NCBI RefSeq assembly: GCF_017115105.1
Contig: NZ_JABXKH010000130.1
Location: forward strand, 1-32,452
From: Nostoc sp. NMS2
GTDB lineage: Bacteria; Cyanobacteriota; Cyanobacteriia; Cyanobacteriales; Nostocaceae
Length of the DNA: 32,452 nucleotides
Reading direction: 5' to 3'
Position 1 is the stretch's first letter. Every line of letters begins with the position of its first letter. This document shows positions 1-4,819 of this stretch, one piece after another. The translations under genes and the position numbers were made by a program. The notes below the pieces were generated by a model, which saw only the letters and a list, made by a program, of their open reading frames with translations, searched no databases and was not told the origin of the DNA.

Positions 1-8
1 TTGTCTTG

Positions 9-55
9 GAAGCCCCCACTGAAACGGTACTCCGTTCAGTGGTGGGAGATGTCAC
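9..55. mobile_element. possible right end of an IS200/IS605-type (TnpB) element
   Basis: A GC-rich hairpin (stem about CCACTGAA-CGG with one bulged A) is followed by GGTGGGAG and then TGTCAC. This layout resembles the 3' end of cyanobacterial TnpB-encoding IS200/IS605 elements, where the terminal hairpin is also the end of the guide (omega) RNA. The rest of the element would lie left of the window, so neither transposase nor left end can be seen. The call rests on resemblance from memory only. Confidence 0.35.
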
Positions 56-119
56 GAAATGAGTCGGTGCGATCGTATATTTTTGACATCGCAAGCCTTA
101 CACCAACACTAGATATAAA

Positions 120-191
120 TCCACCTGGGAGGTACTGCCCCTCCTATTTCTGTGTTATCAGCACAGCGCCTCACTTTTCGGCTTCAGGTGG
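120..191 (-). tRNA. tRNA-Ile(GAU)-like, elbow motifs missing
   Basis: A full cloverleaf can be drawn: a 7-bp perfect acceptor stem (CCACCTG/CAGGTGG), a 3-bp D-stem, a 5-bp anticodon stem with loop CTGATAA (anticodon GAU), a 5-nt variable loop, and a 5-bp T-stem GGAGG/CCTCC. The T-loop reads GGCAGTA, not TTCRANY, and the D-loop GAAAAGTGA has no GG pair. Both halves of the normal D-loop/T-loop contact are therefore absent. It is the last unit of the array. It may be a decaying copy or a specialised tRNA-like RNA. Confidence 0.6.
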
Positions 192-196
192 ATAAG

Positions 197-298
197 TGGA
201 AGATGGAGGAATCGTAGCTTGCTTCCCGTAGGGTACCCCTACAGTTGCCCATACCCTGGTTTTCAAGACCAGTTGCCGTCCATTCAGCGGCATCTTCC
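197..298 (-). tRNA. tRNA-Ser(UGA) interrupted in the T-loop
   Basis: Class II body with acceptor GGAAGAT/ATCTTCC, anticodon loop with UGA in a 5-bp stem, and a long variable arm. The T-stem (GGGG/CCTC) is kept, but its loop carries an extra segment of about 21 nt (215-235). That segment is a copy of an interspersed repeat (core GCTTCCCGTAGGGTA on the plus strand). The remaining loop bases CGATT match positions 56-60 of a normal T-loop. It is either a pseudogene or a tRNA with an expanded loop. Confidence 0.6.
215..235. repeat. short palindromic repeat inserted in the tRNA-Ser T-loop
   Basis: Plus-strand segment begins GTAG and ends GGTA, with core GCTTCCCGTAGG. The same family is in the T-loop of tRNA-Asp (2715-2742) and, in looser form, at 10061-10085. 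The insertion lies just after T-loop base 54. Confidence 0.6.
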
Positions 299-305
299 AT
301 TCAAG

Positions 306-380
306 GGTATCTGACGGGACTTGAACCCGCTATGACTGGTTCCACAAACCAGCGCCTCGACCACTTTGGCCTCAGATACC
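306..380 (-). tRNA. tRNA-His(GUG)
   Basis: Acceptor GTATCTG/CAGATAC with an extra 5' G opposite discriminator C, which is the hallmark G-1:C73 pair of tRNA-His. Anticodon loop TTGTGGA gives GUG. The T-loop TTCAAGT is normal. No CCA is encoded. Confidence 0.9.
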
Positions 381-385
381 ATCAG

Positions 386-459
386 TGGAATCAATGGGAA
401 TTGAACCCATAACCTCCTGCTTGCAAGGCAGGCGCTCTAGCCATTTGAGCTATGACCCC
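386..459 (-). tRNA. tRNA-Ala(UGC)
   Basis: Acceptor GGGGTCA/TGATTCC contains the G3:U70 wobble pair that defines alanine identity. The anticodon loop CTTGCAA gives UGC. D- and T-arms are standard and the discriminator is A. No CCA is encoded. Confidence 0.9.
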
Positions 460-497
460 ATAACAATTCAAAATTCAAAATTAAAGACATTTTTAGG

Positions 498-571
498 CGG
501 GAGTGGTAGGACTTGAACCCACAACTTTCGAGGTAGAAGCTCGAAGCTCTATTCCATTGAGCTACACTCCC
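498..571 (-). tRNA. tRNA-Arg(UCU)
   Basis: Acceptor GGGAGTG/CACTCCC is perfect. The anticodon stem TCGAG/CTCGA holds loop CTTCTAC, giving UCU. The T-loop is TTCAAGT and the discriminator is G. No CCA is encoded. Confidence 0.88.
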
Positions 572-580
572 AATATTTGG

Positions 581-653
581 TAATCCTGGCAGGAATCGAA
601 CCCGCAACATTCTTCTTGTAAGGAAGACACTCTACCAATTGAGTTACAGGACT
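581..653 (-). tRNA. tRNA-Val(UAC)
   Basis: Acceptor AGTCCTG/CAGGATT includes one G-U pair. Anticodon stem TCTTC/GAAGA holds loop CTTACAA, giving UAC. The T-loop is TTCGATT and the discriminator A. CCA follows in the DNA (578-580), unlike most array members. Confidence 0.88.
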
Positions 654-658
654 ACGCA

Positions 659-730
659 AGCGAGTGGTGGGACTTGAACCCACGCACTGAGTATGGCGTA
701 CTCAGATGCTACCGATTACATCACACTCGC
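659..730 (-). tRNA. tRNA-Gly(GCC) with C at position 33
   Basis: Acceptor GCGAGTG/CACTCGC is perfect. Anticodon stem TGAGT/ACTCA holds loop ACGCCAT, giving GCC, but base 33 is C where almost all tRNAs have U. A32 and U38 could also pair, which would shrink the loop to 5 nt. The variable loop is 4 nt and the T-arm normal. Confidence 0.8.
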
Positions 731-734
731 ATCA

Positions 735-807
735 AGCTGGTAACAGGAATTGAACCTGCAACCTACTGATTACAAGTCAGTTGCTCTGCCAATTGAGCTA
801 CACCAGC
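735..807 (-). tRNA. tRNA-Thr(UGU)
   Basis: Acceptor GCTGGTG/TACCAGC, D-arm GCTC/GAGC, anticodon stem ACTGA/TCAGT with loop CTTGTAA (UGU), T-loop TTCAATT. The discriminator is U. No CCA is encoded. Confidence 0.9.
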
Positions 808-818
808 CTAAATTTTGG

Positions 819-892
819 TGACGGGGGCAGGAGTCGAACCTGCCGATGTTCAGGTTATGAGCCTGACGAGCCACCGTTGCTCTATCCCCGCA
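819..892 (-). tRNA. tRNA-Met(CAU), initiator-like acceptor
   Basis: Acceptor TGCGGGG/CCCCGTC has a mismatched first pair (U1 x C72). A disrupted 1-72 pair is the mark of bacterial initiator tRNA. Anticodon stem TCAGG/CCTGA holds CTCATAA (CAU). However, the stem lacks the run of three G:C pairs expected in an initiator. CCA is encoded at 816-818. It could be initiator, elongator or a CAU-Ile tRNA; the body cannot settle this. Confidence 0.8.
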
Positions 893-902
893 TATTCACC
901 AA

Positions 903-975
903 TACCCCTGACTGGATTTGAACCAGCAACCTCTTCGTTCTAAGCGAAGCGCCTCTTCCGTTGGGCTACAAGGGC
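903..975 (-). tRNA. class I tRNA with Leu anticodon UAG
   Basis: Acceptor GCCCTTG/CAGGGGT with a G1-U72 wobble, anticodon stem CTTCG/CGAAG, loop CTTAGAA giving UAG (reads CUA, Leu). The variable loop is only AGGTT, so this is a class I body, whereas bacterial tRNA-Leu is class II. Discriminator A fits LeuRS. It shares the D-arm core TAGCCCAA..GGAAGAGG and G1-U72 with the UAA and CAA units at 1237-1394. Confidence 0.8.
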
Positions 976-979
976 AAAG

Positions 980-1052
980 TCTGAGTGGCAGGGATTGAAC
1001 CTGCGACCTGGAGTTCCCAAAACTCCCGCGCTCCCATCTGCGCCACACCCAG
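980..1052 (-). tRNA. tRNA-Pro(UGG)
   Basis: Acceptor CTGGGTG/CACTCAG with C1-G72, anticodon stem GGAGT/ACTCC with loop TTTGGGA (UGG), T-loop TTCAATC, discriminator A. No CCA is encoded. Confidence 0.9.
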
Positions 1053-1061
1053 ATATTTTGG

Positions 1062-1136
1062 TACTCTCGACAGGACTTGAACCTGTAAAAAACAAGATCC
1101 TTGGTAAGCGTGCGTCTTCCATTCCGCCACGGGAGT
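1062..1136 (-). pseudogene. degenerate tRNA, probably former tRNA-Leu
   Basis: Acceptor ACTCCCG/CGAGAGT has one mismatch, the D-arm (GCGG..GACGC) has the form typical of class II tRNA-Leu, the T-arm ACAGG/CCTGT with TTCAAGT is intact, and CCA is encoded (1059-1061). The 24 nt between D- and T-arms do not form a 5-bp anticodon stem in any register. The only hairpin there is CAAG-GAT-CTTG, which may be a left-over variable arm. A deletion in the anticodon region is the simplest reading. Confidence 0.5.
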
Positions 1137-1194
1137 TTGTACCAATTCTCTAAAATCCGGCAACAAATTCAAACCTAGATTAAATCTGACTTTC

Positions 1195-1230
1195 TTAATT
1201 ACGAATTACGAATTACGAATTAAGAATTAG
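1195..1230. repeat. tandem heptamer repeat (AATTACG class)
   Basis: Consecutive copies of AATTACG with a decayed last unit. It is a short tandem repeat typical of filamentous cyanobacteria. Further runs occur at 1559-1590, 1665-1699, 2835-2868 and 26235-26263, in both orientations. Confidence 0.85.
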
Positions 1231-1236
1231 TATTGG

Positions 1237-1311
1237 TACTCCTGGTGGGAGTCGAACCCACAACCAAACAGATTTTAAGTCTGTCACCTCTTCCAATTGG
1301 GCTACAGGAGC
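1237..1311 (-). tRNA. class I tRNA with Leu anticodon UAA
   Basis: Acceptor GCTCCTG/CAGGAGT with G1-U72. Anticodon stem ACAGA/TCTGT holds CTTAAAA, giving UAA (reads UUA, Leu). The variable loop is 6 nt, so the body is class I. T-arm GTGGG/CCCAC with TTCGACT. Discriminator A followed by an encoded CCA. Close paralogue of the next unit (CAA). Confidence 0.82.
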
Positions 1312-1320
1312 AAGTTTTGG

Positions 1321-1394
1321 TACTCTTGGTGGGAATTGAACCCACAACATACCGTTTTTGAGACAGCAGCCTCTTCCAATTGGGCTACAAGAGC
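1321..1394 (-). tRNA. class I tRNA with Leu anticodon CAA
   Basis: Acceptor GCTCTTG/CAAGAGT with G1-U72. Anticodon stem GCTGT/ACGGT (two wobbles) holds CTCAAAA, giving CAA (reads UUG, Leu). The variable loop is 5 nt (class I), the T-arm GTGGG/CCCAC is identical to the UAA unit, and A73 is followed by an encoded CCA. The two neighbours look like a tandem duplication with a first-anticodon-base change. Confidence 0.82.
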
Positions 1395-1403
1395 AGAGTT
1401 TGG

Positions 1404-1476
1404 CAGCCCCGCCAGGGGTCGAACCTGGAATCTTCGCCTTCAAAGGGCGCTATGTTGCCAATTACACCACAGGGCT
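1404..1476 (-). tRNA. tRNA-Gln(UUG)
   Basis: Acceptor AGCCCTG/CGGGGCT, anticodon stem GCGCC/GGCGA (outer pair mismatched) with CTTTGAA giving UUG, T-arm CCAGG/CCTGG, discriminator G (expected for Gln). CCA is encoded (1401-1403). Confidence 0.85.
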
Positions 1477-1479
1477 GTA

Positions 1480-1552
1480 TTGCCAGGGCAGGGTTTGAAC
1501 CTGCAACCTCATCGTTCAGAGCGATGCGACTTACCAATTCGTCCACCCGGCA
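1480..1552 (-). tRNA. tRNA-Gln(CUG)
   Basis: Acceptor TGCCGGG/CCTGGCA starts with the U1-A72 pair typical of glutamine tRNA. Anticodon stem CATCG/CGATG holds CTCTGAA, giving CUG. The T-loop is TTCAAAC. No CCA is encoded. Confidence 0.87.
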
Positions 1553-1558
1553 TTAAAT

Positions 1559-1590
1559 AATTCGTAGTTCGTAATTCGTAATTCGTAATT
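1559..1590. repeat. tandem heptamer repeat (TTCGTAA class)
   Basis: Inverse orientation of the AATTACG heptamer. It flanks the right side of a decayed tRNA remnant, seen from the transcribed strand. Confidence 0.8.
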
Positions 1591-1596
1591 ATGTTT

Positions 1597-1664
1597 TGTG
1601 ACAGGGATTTAAACTCCGACTAAGATACAAGCCGTTTATAGAAACCTGGGTATCAACCGCTATT
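1597..1664 (-). pseudogene. tRNA remnant between heptamer repeats
   Basis: The minus strand keeps a T-arm-like piece (stem about CGGAG/CCCTG, loop TTTAAAT) and a weak anticodon-like hairpin around CTATAAA, but no acceptor stem can be closed. Heptamer runs border it on both sides and appear to have replaced its 5' part. It sits where the array spacing calls for one more tRNA. Confidence 0.35.
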
Positions 1665-1699
1665 TAATTACGAATTACGAATTAGTAATTACGAATTAT
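1665..1699. repeat. tandem heptamer repeat (AATTACG class)
   Basis: About five heptamer copies, one of them shortened. Borders the tRNA remnant at 1597-1664 and the tRNA-Asn gene. Confidence 0.8.
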
Positions 1700-1705
1700 G
1701 ATTGG

Positions 1706-1777
<72 letters not shown>

Positions 1778-1783
1778 ACGAAG

Positions 1784-1858
1784 CCCCCCAGGTCGGAATC
1801 GAACCGACGACCTCCTGTTCTTCAGACAGGCGCTAACTACCAACTGAGCTACCGAGGG
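1784..1858 (-). tRNA. tRNA-Phe(GAA)
   Basis: Acceptor CCCTCGG/CTGGGGG with two wobble pairs, anticodon stem CCTGT/ACAGG with CTGAAGA giving GAA, T-arm GTCGG/CCGAC. The D-loop is 2 nt longer than usual, leaving a 3-bp D-stem, and the discriminator is G where Phe usually has A. Confidence 0.83.
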
Positions 1859-1879
1859 ATAAAAGAAGAGATTATGTAA

Positions 1880-1954
1880 CGAGAGTGGAGGGATTTGAAC
1901 CCTCAAGTCCTCAGTTTCGTAGACTGAGATGTTATCCAGTTACACCACACTCTC
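1880..1954 (-). tRNA. tRNA-Arg(ACG)
   Basis: Acceptor GAGAGTG/CACTCTC is perfect. Anticodon stem TCAGT/ACTGA holds CTACGAA, giving ACG (A34 would need TadA editing to inosine). T-arm GAGGG/CCCTC, discriminator G. No CCA is encoded. Confidence 0.88.
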
Positions 1955-1958
1955 AAAA

Positions 1959-2048
1959 CGGAGAGAACAGGATTTGAACCTGCGACGGGTATTAACTACC
2001 CGTTTCCTCTTAGCAGGAGGACGCTTTTAGCCACTCAGCCACCTCTCC
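1959..2048 (-). tRNA. tRNA-Ser(GCU)
   Basis: Class II body of 90 nt: acceptor GGAGAGG/TCTCTCC, anticodon stem TCCTC/GAGGA with CTGCTAA (GCU), long variable arm with stem ACGGGTA/TACCCGT, T-loop TTCAAAT, discriminator G as expected for Ser. Confidence 0.93.
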
Positions 2049-2052
2049 ATAG

Positions 2053-2135
2053 TGGGTCGAGCAGGATTTGAACCTGCGTGCAAAAAAGAACAGTTTTACA
2101 GACTGTCGCCTTCAGCCAGACTCGGCCACCGACCC
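2053..2135 (-). tRNA. tRNA-Tyr(GUA)
   Basis: Class II-type body: acceptor GGGTCGG/TCGACCC, anticodon stem ACAGT/ACTGT with CTGTAAA (GUA), 12-nt variable region, T-arm GCAGG/CCTGC, discriminator A. No CCA is encoded. Confidence 0.92.
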
Positions 2136-2143
2136 ATAAATCA

Positions 2144-2215
2144 TTCCCTCGACGAGAATTGAACTCGCATCTGTGCTTTGAAAGAACACTGACTTAACCA
2201 TTCGTCCACGAGGGC
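2144..2215 (-). tRNA. tRNA-Glu(UUC), divergent
   Basis: Acceptor GCCCTCG/CGAGGGA pairs at six positions, but the first pair is G1 x A72. Anticodon stem GTGTT/AGCAC holds CTTTCAA, giving UUC. It differs strongly from the canonical cyanobacterial tRNA-Glu at 9838-9910, which also supplies tetrapyrrole synthesis. Whether this copy is charged or used by glutamyl-tRNA reductase cannot be told from sequence. Confidence 0.8.
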
Positions 2216-2226
2216 ATAATTTGCTG

Positions 2227-2330
2227 AATTTTAGATTTTAAATTTTAGATTTTGGATTAAAAAATTTAATCTAAAAGACGTTCGCGGACTCGCTAACGCT
2301 ACGCTATCGGCAATCTAAAATCCAAAATTG
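2227..2330. repeat. TTTAGAT heptamer runs around a palindromic repeat
   Basis: Runs of TTTTAGA/TTTTGGA-type heptamers in one orientation (2227-2278) and the opposite orientation (2311-2330) enclose a short GC-rich interspersed repeat (core about CGGACTCGCTAACGC). The two heptamer arms can pair into a long hairpin. This is the longest gene-free stretch inside the array. Confidence 0.7.
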
Positions 2331-2335
2331 TCTGA

Positions 2336-2407
2336 CACAGGGACTAGGATTTGAACCTAGAACATCGGATTTGGAGTCACGAGGTGTTGCCGTTACACCA
2401 TCCCTGC
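2336..2407 (-). tRNA. tRNA-Trp(CCA)-like with abnormal anticodon arm
   Basis: Acceptor GCAGGGA/TCCCTGT with G1-U72, D-arm GTGT/ACAC, T-arm CTAGG/CCTAG. The best anticodon stem is TCGTG/TCCGA (three Watson-Crick pairs, one wobble, one mismatch) with an 8-nt loop ACTCCAAA. In the standard 7-nt Trp register (CTCCAAA) the stem fails. The anticodon is most likely CCA; UCC (Gly) is the alternative. Confidence 0.6.
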
Positions 2408-2413
2408 ATTTGG

Positions 2414-2485
2414 TGGCAGTGGCGGGACTTGAACCCGCATATACCAGGTTATGAGCCAGGGGCTTTACCATTAAGCTACACTGCG
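2414..2485 (-). tRNA. tRNA-Met(CAU)
   Basis: Acceptor CGCAGTG/CACTGCC with mismatched C1 x C72 (initiator-like), D-arm GCTT/AAGC, anticodon loop CTCATAA (CAU) on CCTGG/CCTGG with a central U-U mismatch, T-arm GCGGG/CCCGC, discriminator A, CCA encoded (2411-2413). Confidence 0.82.
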
Positions 2486-2495
2486 ATCGCACCAA

Positions 2496-2568
2496 AGGCT
2501 GAGGTGAGATTTGAACTCACGATGTCGGTTTTGCAGACCAACGCCTTCGACCACTTGGCTACTCAGCC
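2496..2568 (-). tRNA. tRNA-Cys(GCA)
   Basis: Acceptor GGCTGAG/CTCAGCC is perfect. Anticodon stem TTGGT/ACCGA holds CTGCAAA, giving GCA. Discriminator U is the main cysteine identity base. T-arm GTGAG/CTCAC. Confidence 0.92.
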
Positions 2569-2574
2569 ATTTGG

Positions 2575-2693
2575 AAGTCCCGACGAGATTCGCACTCGCA
2601 ATCTTCAGCTTGAGGAGGCAGCGAGTTGCGGAGGTTCTCTCCGTTGTAGCGACTGCCGTAAGCTGACGGCTTAAACTATTCGCCTACAGAACT
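2575..2693 (-). tRNA. tRNA with a 52-nt anticodon loop (interrupted)
   Basis: Acceptor AGTTCTG/CGGGACT, D-arm GGC/GCC, anticodon stem TCAGC/GCTGA (perfect 5 bp) and T-arm GCGAG/CTCGT (loop TGCGAAT) are all present. The anticodon loop is 52 nt (2610-2661) instead of 7 because it holds a palindromic repeat. Removing it to leave a TT..AA loop could restore CUC (Glu) or another anticodon; the target duplication is not clear enough to choose. It is not a group I intron (too short, no P7-like core seen). Confidence 0.55.
2617..2657. repeat. palindromic repeat inside an anticodon loop
   Basis: Imperfect inverted repeat with outer arms GGCAG/CTGCC and inner palindrome CGGAGGTTCTCTCCG. It looks like one of the mobile palindromic repeats of Nostoc-type genomes. 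Confidence 0.6.
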
Positions 2694-2714
2694 ACAACCA
2701 GGGTGACGGGATTT

Positions 2715-2742
2715 GTAGACGCAAAGCGGCTTCCCGCAGGTT
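2715..2742. repeat. short palindromic repeat in the tRNA-Asp T-loop
   Basis: Begins GTAGACGC and ends GCAGGTT on the plus strand, core GGCTTCCCGCAGG. Same family, orientation and T-loop position as the insert in tRNA-Ser (215-235). Confidence 0.65.
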
Positions 2743-2775
2743 ACCCGCAACATTTCCGCAGACAACGGAATGCTC

Positions 2776-2882
2776 TAGTACGTCACGGCGGAAATAAACC
2801 TACCATTTGGAATGTCTGAAACCCTTGCGAACAGTTAATTACGAATTACGAATTACGAATTACGAATTCCGCCTTGCGGTAC
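2776..2882. mobile_element. MITE-like insertion in the tRNA-Asp D-loop
   Basis: About 107 bp bounded by inverted ends GTAC..GGCGGAA / TTCCGCC..GTAC and a TA direct repeat. It holds a run of AATTACG heptamers (2835-2868) and no reading frame. Non-autonomous. Confidence 0.55.
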
Positions 2883-2915
2883 TAGCCAGTTGAGCTACAC
2901 CCCGATTTTTTGAAT

Positions 2916-2947
2916 CTGTGCCTAAACTTTTAGGTTTTTAAGCACAG
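2916..2947. promoter_or_regulatory. inverted repeat upstream of the tRNA array
   Basis: Nested inverted repeat CTGTGC..CCTAAA-CT-TTTAGG..GCACAG, 12 nt upstream of the first tRNA on the transcribed strand. AT-rich DNA follows to about 3000. No other gene separates it from the array, so promoter elements or an operator are likely here, but no convincing -35/-10 pair was found. Confidence 0.35.
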
Positions 2948-3021
2948 AATTTTGGTGAACTTGCCCATTTCTTATTTAGTTTTCAAGGTTCAGAAAGTTT
3001 ACTTTTTACTGTTAGAAACTA

Positions 3022-3216
3022 TTAGGAAAACAACCGAAATTCTAGGTAGCAAGCCTGTTGTGTATTACGGATGTATTCTGTGGTTTTGCTGAGTGCAAAC
3101 TTAAAACTTTTTTGGTTGATTGCCTCTACTTCAGATGGTTTACAAGTAGAAGTGGCTTTCTTGACTGGAGGCTCTGGTTTATTCCAGCACCTCTGTTTGA
3201 GTTGTATGTAGAACAT
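3022..3216 (-). CDS. hypothetical 64-aa protein (doubtful)
   Basis: Small open frame starting at ATG, with AAGGG about 9 nt upstream, lying between the tRNA array and the deacetylase gene. The product is basic and has two or three cysteines; no known motif, signal peptide or membrane segment is seen. Upstream on its strand is an AT-rich stretch with repeated GTAGTAT words (about 3255-3280), which could be a promoter. It could equally be an untranslated leader of the array. Not recognised. Confidence 0.2.
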   Translation of the reverse strand: MFYIQLKQRCWNKPEPPVKKATSTCKPSEVEAINQKSFKFALSKTTEYIRNTQQACYLEFRLFS

Positions 3217-3412
3217 AACTTTGACCCTTGAGAAGCTTTGTCTTTCGCCTCACTACAAATATACTACATAATACTACAAGAGGTGTCAAGGGGTTTTAGA
3301 AAGTTTTTTTGAAATTGTCTAAAAAAGCTTCTGCACTTAGATTTGAACTTGCTCATACCTCTTACAACTCAAACTACAGCTTATGATTGGGTGAGTTTTT
3401 TAAAAGCCTGAC

Positions 3413-4249
3413 GTGATAGACAACTACCTCAACCGACAAAAGATAATTAGTTTTGTCGCGATCGCCTCTAGTATTACAGCTTGTAGTATTGCTCCACGCA
3501 CTTCTCCACAATTGGGGTTGAACAAGCCTTTAAGCAAAAGCCATACTGCACAAGTTCAAGAGCCAGCAAAAGATCAACTACCGCCATCAGCTAAAGTAGA
3601 AAACCCTACATTTACAGTCCCAGCTAAATTTCAAGGAAAAACAGTTTATAAGGTTCAACTCAGCAGCAACGAAAAGGTTATTGCTCTGAGCATTGATGAT
3701 GGGCCTTGGCCAAAGACAACTCTACAAATGCTAGATATCCTCAAGCAAAATGATGTTAAAGCAACATTCTTTTGGGTAGGACAAGCCTTACAAGCAAACC
3801 CTGACCTCGCAAAGCAAGAGGTAGCCGAGGGACACGCCATTGGCAACCATACTTGGCATCATTGGTATCGGCGAATGGATGAAGCCACAGCTAAGAGTGA
3901 AATCGATCGCACATCTGACCTGATATACAAAACTACAGGAGTGAAAACTGCTCTGTTTCGTCCTCCTGGAGGCTTTTTAAATAACGGACTAGCCGCTTAT
4001 GCGAAAAGCCAGAAAGATGCTGTAATTATGTGGTCGCTAACTTCAGCTGATACTGACCCTCACGCCAAACCGCAAGCATTTGTAAATAATGTCTTGAAAG
4101 GCGCGAAACCAGGTTCTATTGTTTTAATGCATGATGGTGGTGGCGATCGCTACAGAACTGTAGAAGCTTTGCCACAAATTATCACTGGACTTAAACAGCA
4201 AGGCTATCGATTTGTGACAATTCCCGAATTGCTGCAAATGGCGCAATAA
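3413..4249 (+). CDS. polysaccharide deacetylase (CE4/NodB domain), lipoprotein
   Basis: 278 aa, GTG start. Likely removes N-acetyl groups from chitin-like or peptidoglycan glycans at the cell envelope. The N-terminus has a hydrophobic stretch (10-22) ending in ITAC, a lipobox with Cys24, so the protein is probably lipid-anchored. Residues 25-85 are a Pro/Lys-rich linker. The NodB domain follows with all catalytic motifs: SIDDGP (Asp95, Asp96), HTWHH (metal ligands His146, His150), RPPGG (183-187), and LMHDGGG with His240. Length is typical of a single-domain CE4 protein. It stands alone; the array upstream runs the other way. Exact substrate unknown. Confidence 0.9.
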   Translation: MIDNYLNRQKIISFVAIASSITACSIAPRTSPQLGLNKPLSKSHTAQVQEPAKDQLPPSAKVENPTFTVPAKFQGKTVYKVQLSSNEKVIALSIDDGPWPKTTLQMLDILKQNDVKATFFWVGQALQANPDLAKQEVAEGHAIGNHTWHHWYRRMDEATAKSEIDRTSDLIYKTTGVKTALFRPPGGFLNNGLAAYAKSQKDAVIMWSLTSADTDPHAKPQAFVNNVLKGAKPGSIVLMHDGGGDRYRTVEALPQIITGLKQQGYRFVTIPELLQMAQ

Positions 4250-4261
4250 AGGGTGAGAAAT

Positions 4262-4413
4262 TTTACTCACCGAATTTTAGATTTTAAATTTTGGATTTTG
4301 GAATTGAATAATCCAAAATCCAAAAGGTCTGTTCTTGCACTGTCTTCAAAAGTTGCCCCCGAATTTCAATGCCAGGACAAATCTAAAATCTAAAATCCAA
4401 AATCCAAAATCGT
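4262..4413. repeat. heptamer repeats in opposite orientation
   Basis: TTTTAGA/TTTTGGA-type heptamers (4272-4302) and their complements (4308-4326, 4381-4410) lie between the convergent deacetylase and the 129-aa gene. The arms can form long AT-rich hairpins that may act as a bidirectional transcription block. Same class as 2227-2330. Confidence 0.6.
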
Positions 4414-4803
4414 TTATTCGCTTATGACAGAAGCACAAGCTTGAGCTTCTTGCCAAAGTTTGTGCAAAAAGAACTCAGCGCGATCGCTCATAGTGGTGAA
4501 AAACACACCTACAGCATCCTTAGAACTATCTGATAGCCAAGAACCTTGCAGAGTGACTTCCATATATTGGGTATCGGAGGCACAGAGGGCAATGATTTCT
4601 CTGTCATCTCTTTTTACCTCGGACTTAAGCACTTCTACTCCTGGCAAATCAACAGGGAGCAAAAAGGAAGCGGTACTGGGTTCAATGCACAAACTTTGCC
4701 CAACTCGCAGGGCCAAAATCACTCGTTGCGCTACCCATTCTTCTAGCGACAGAGTGAGACGTTCCAAATCAAAACTGCTTTCGGTGTAAGTTAATTTCAG
4801 CAT
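4414..4803 (-). CDS. conserved-looking hypothetical protein
   Basis: 129 aa, not recognised. The sequence is acidic, without signal peptide or membrane segment. The N-terminal half is rich in Leu/Glu/Arg (helix around 10-33), the middle has beta-strand-like stretches, and the C-terminal part DRAEFFLHKLWQEA looks like an amphipathic helix. The start ATG is 16 nt downstream of the HNH gene stop on the same strand, so the two are probably cotranscribed, which suggests a shared role or shared regulation. Codon use fits its neighbours. No function assigned. Confidence 0.7.
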   Translation of the reverse strand: MLKLTYTESSFDLERLTLSLEEWVAQRVILALRVGQSLCIEPSTASFLLPVDLPGVEVLKSEVKRDDREIIALCASDTQYMEVTLQGSWLSDSSKDAVGVFFTTMSDRAEFFLHKLWQEAQACASVISE

Positions 4804-4819
4804 TCCTTATGCTCTCCTG

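Larger units (their letters stand above)
2698..2904 (-). tRNA. tRNA-Asp(GUC) interrupted in both D-loop and T-loop
   Basis: First unit of the array (5' end at 2904). Acceptor CGGGGTG/CACCCTG, D-stem GCTC/GAGC, anticodon stem TTCCG/CGGAA with TTGTCTG (GUC), T-stem GCGGG/CCCGT and discriminator G (Asp identity) all remain. The D-loop contains an insertion of about 107 nt (2776-2882) and the T-loop one of about 28 nt (2715-2742). With both taken out, the body is an ordinary 72-nt tRNA-Asp. It may be a pseudogene or an RNA with outsized loops. Confidence 0.6.

Noticed and set aside
2575..2693. Group I intron in a tRNA anticodon loop
   Set aside because: The insert is about 45 nt, too short for a group I core, and is explained by a palindromic repeat.
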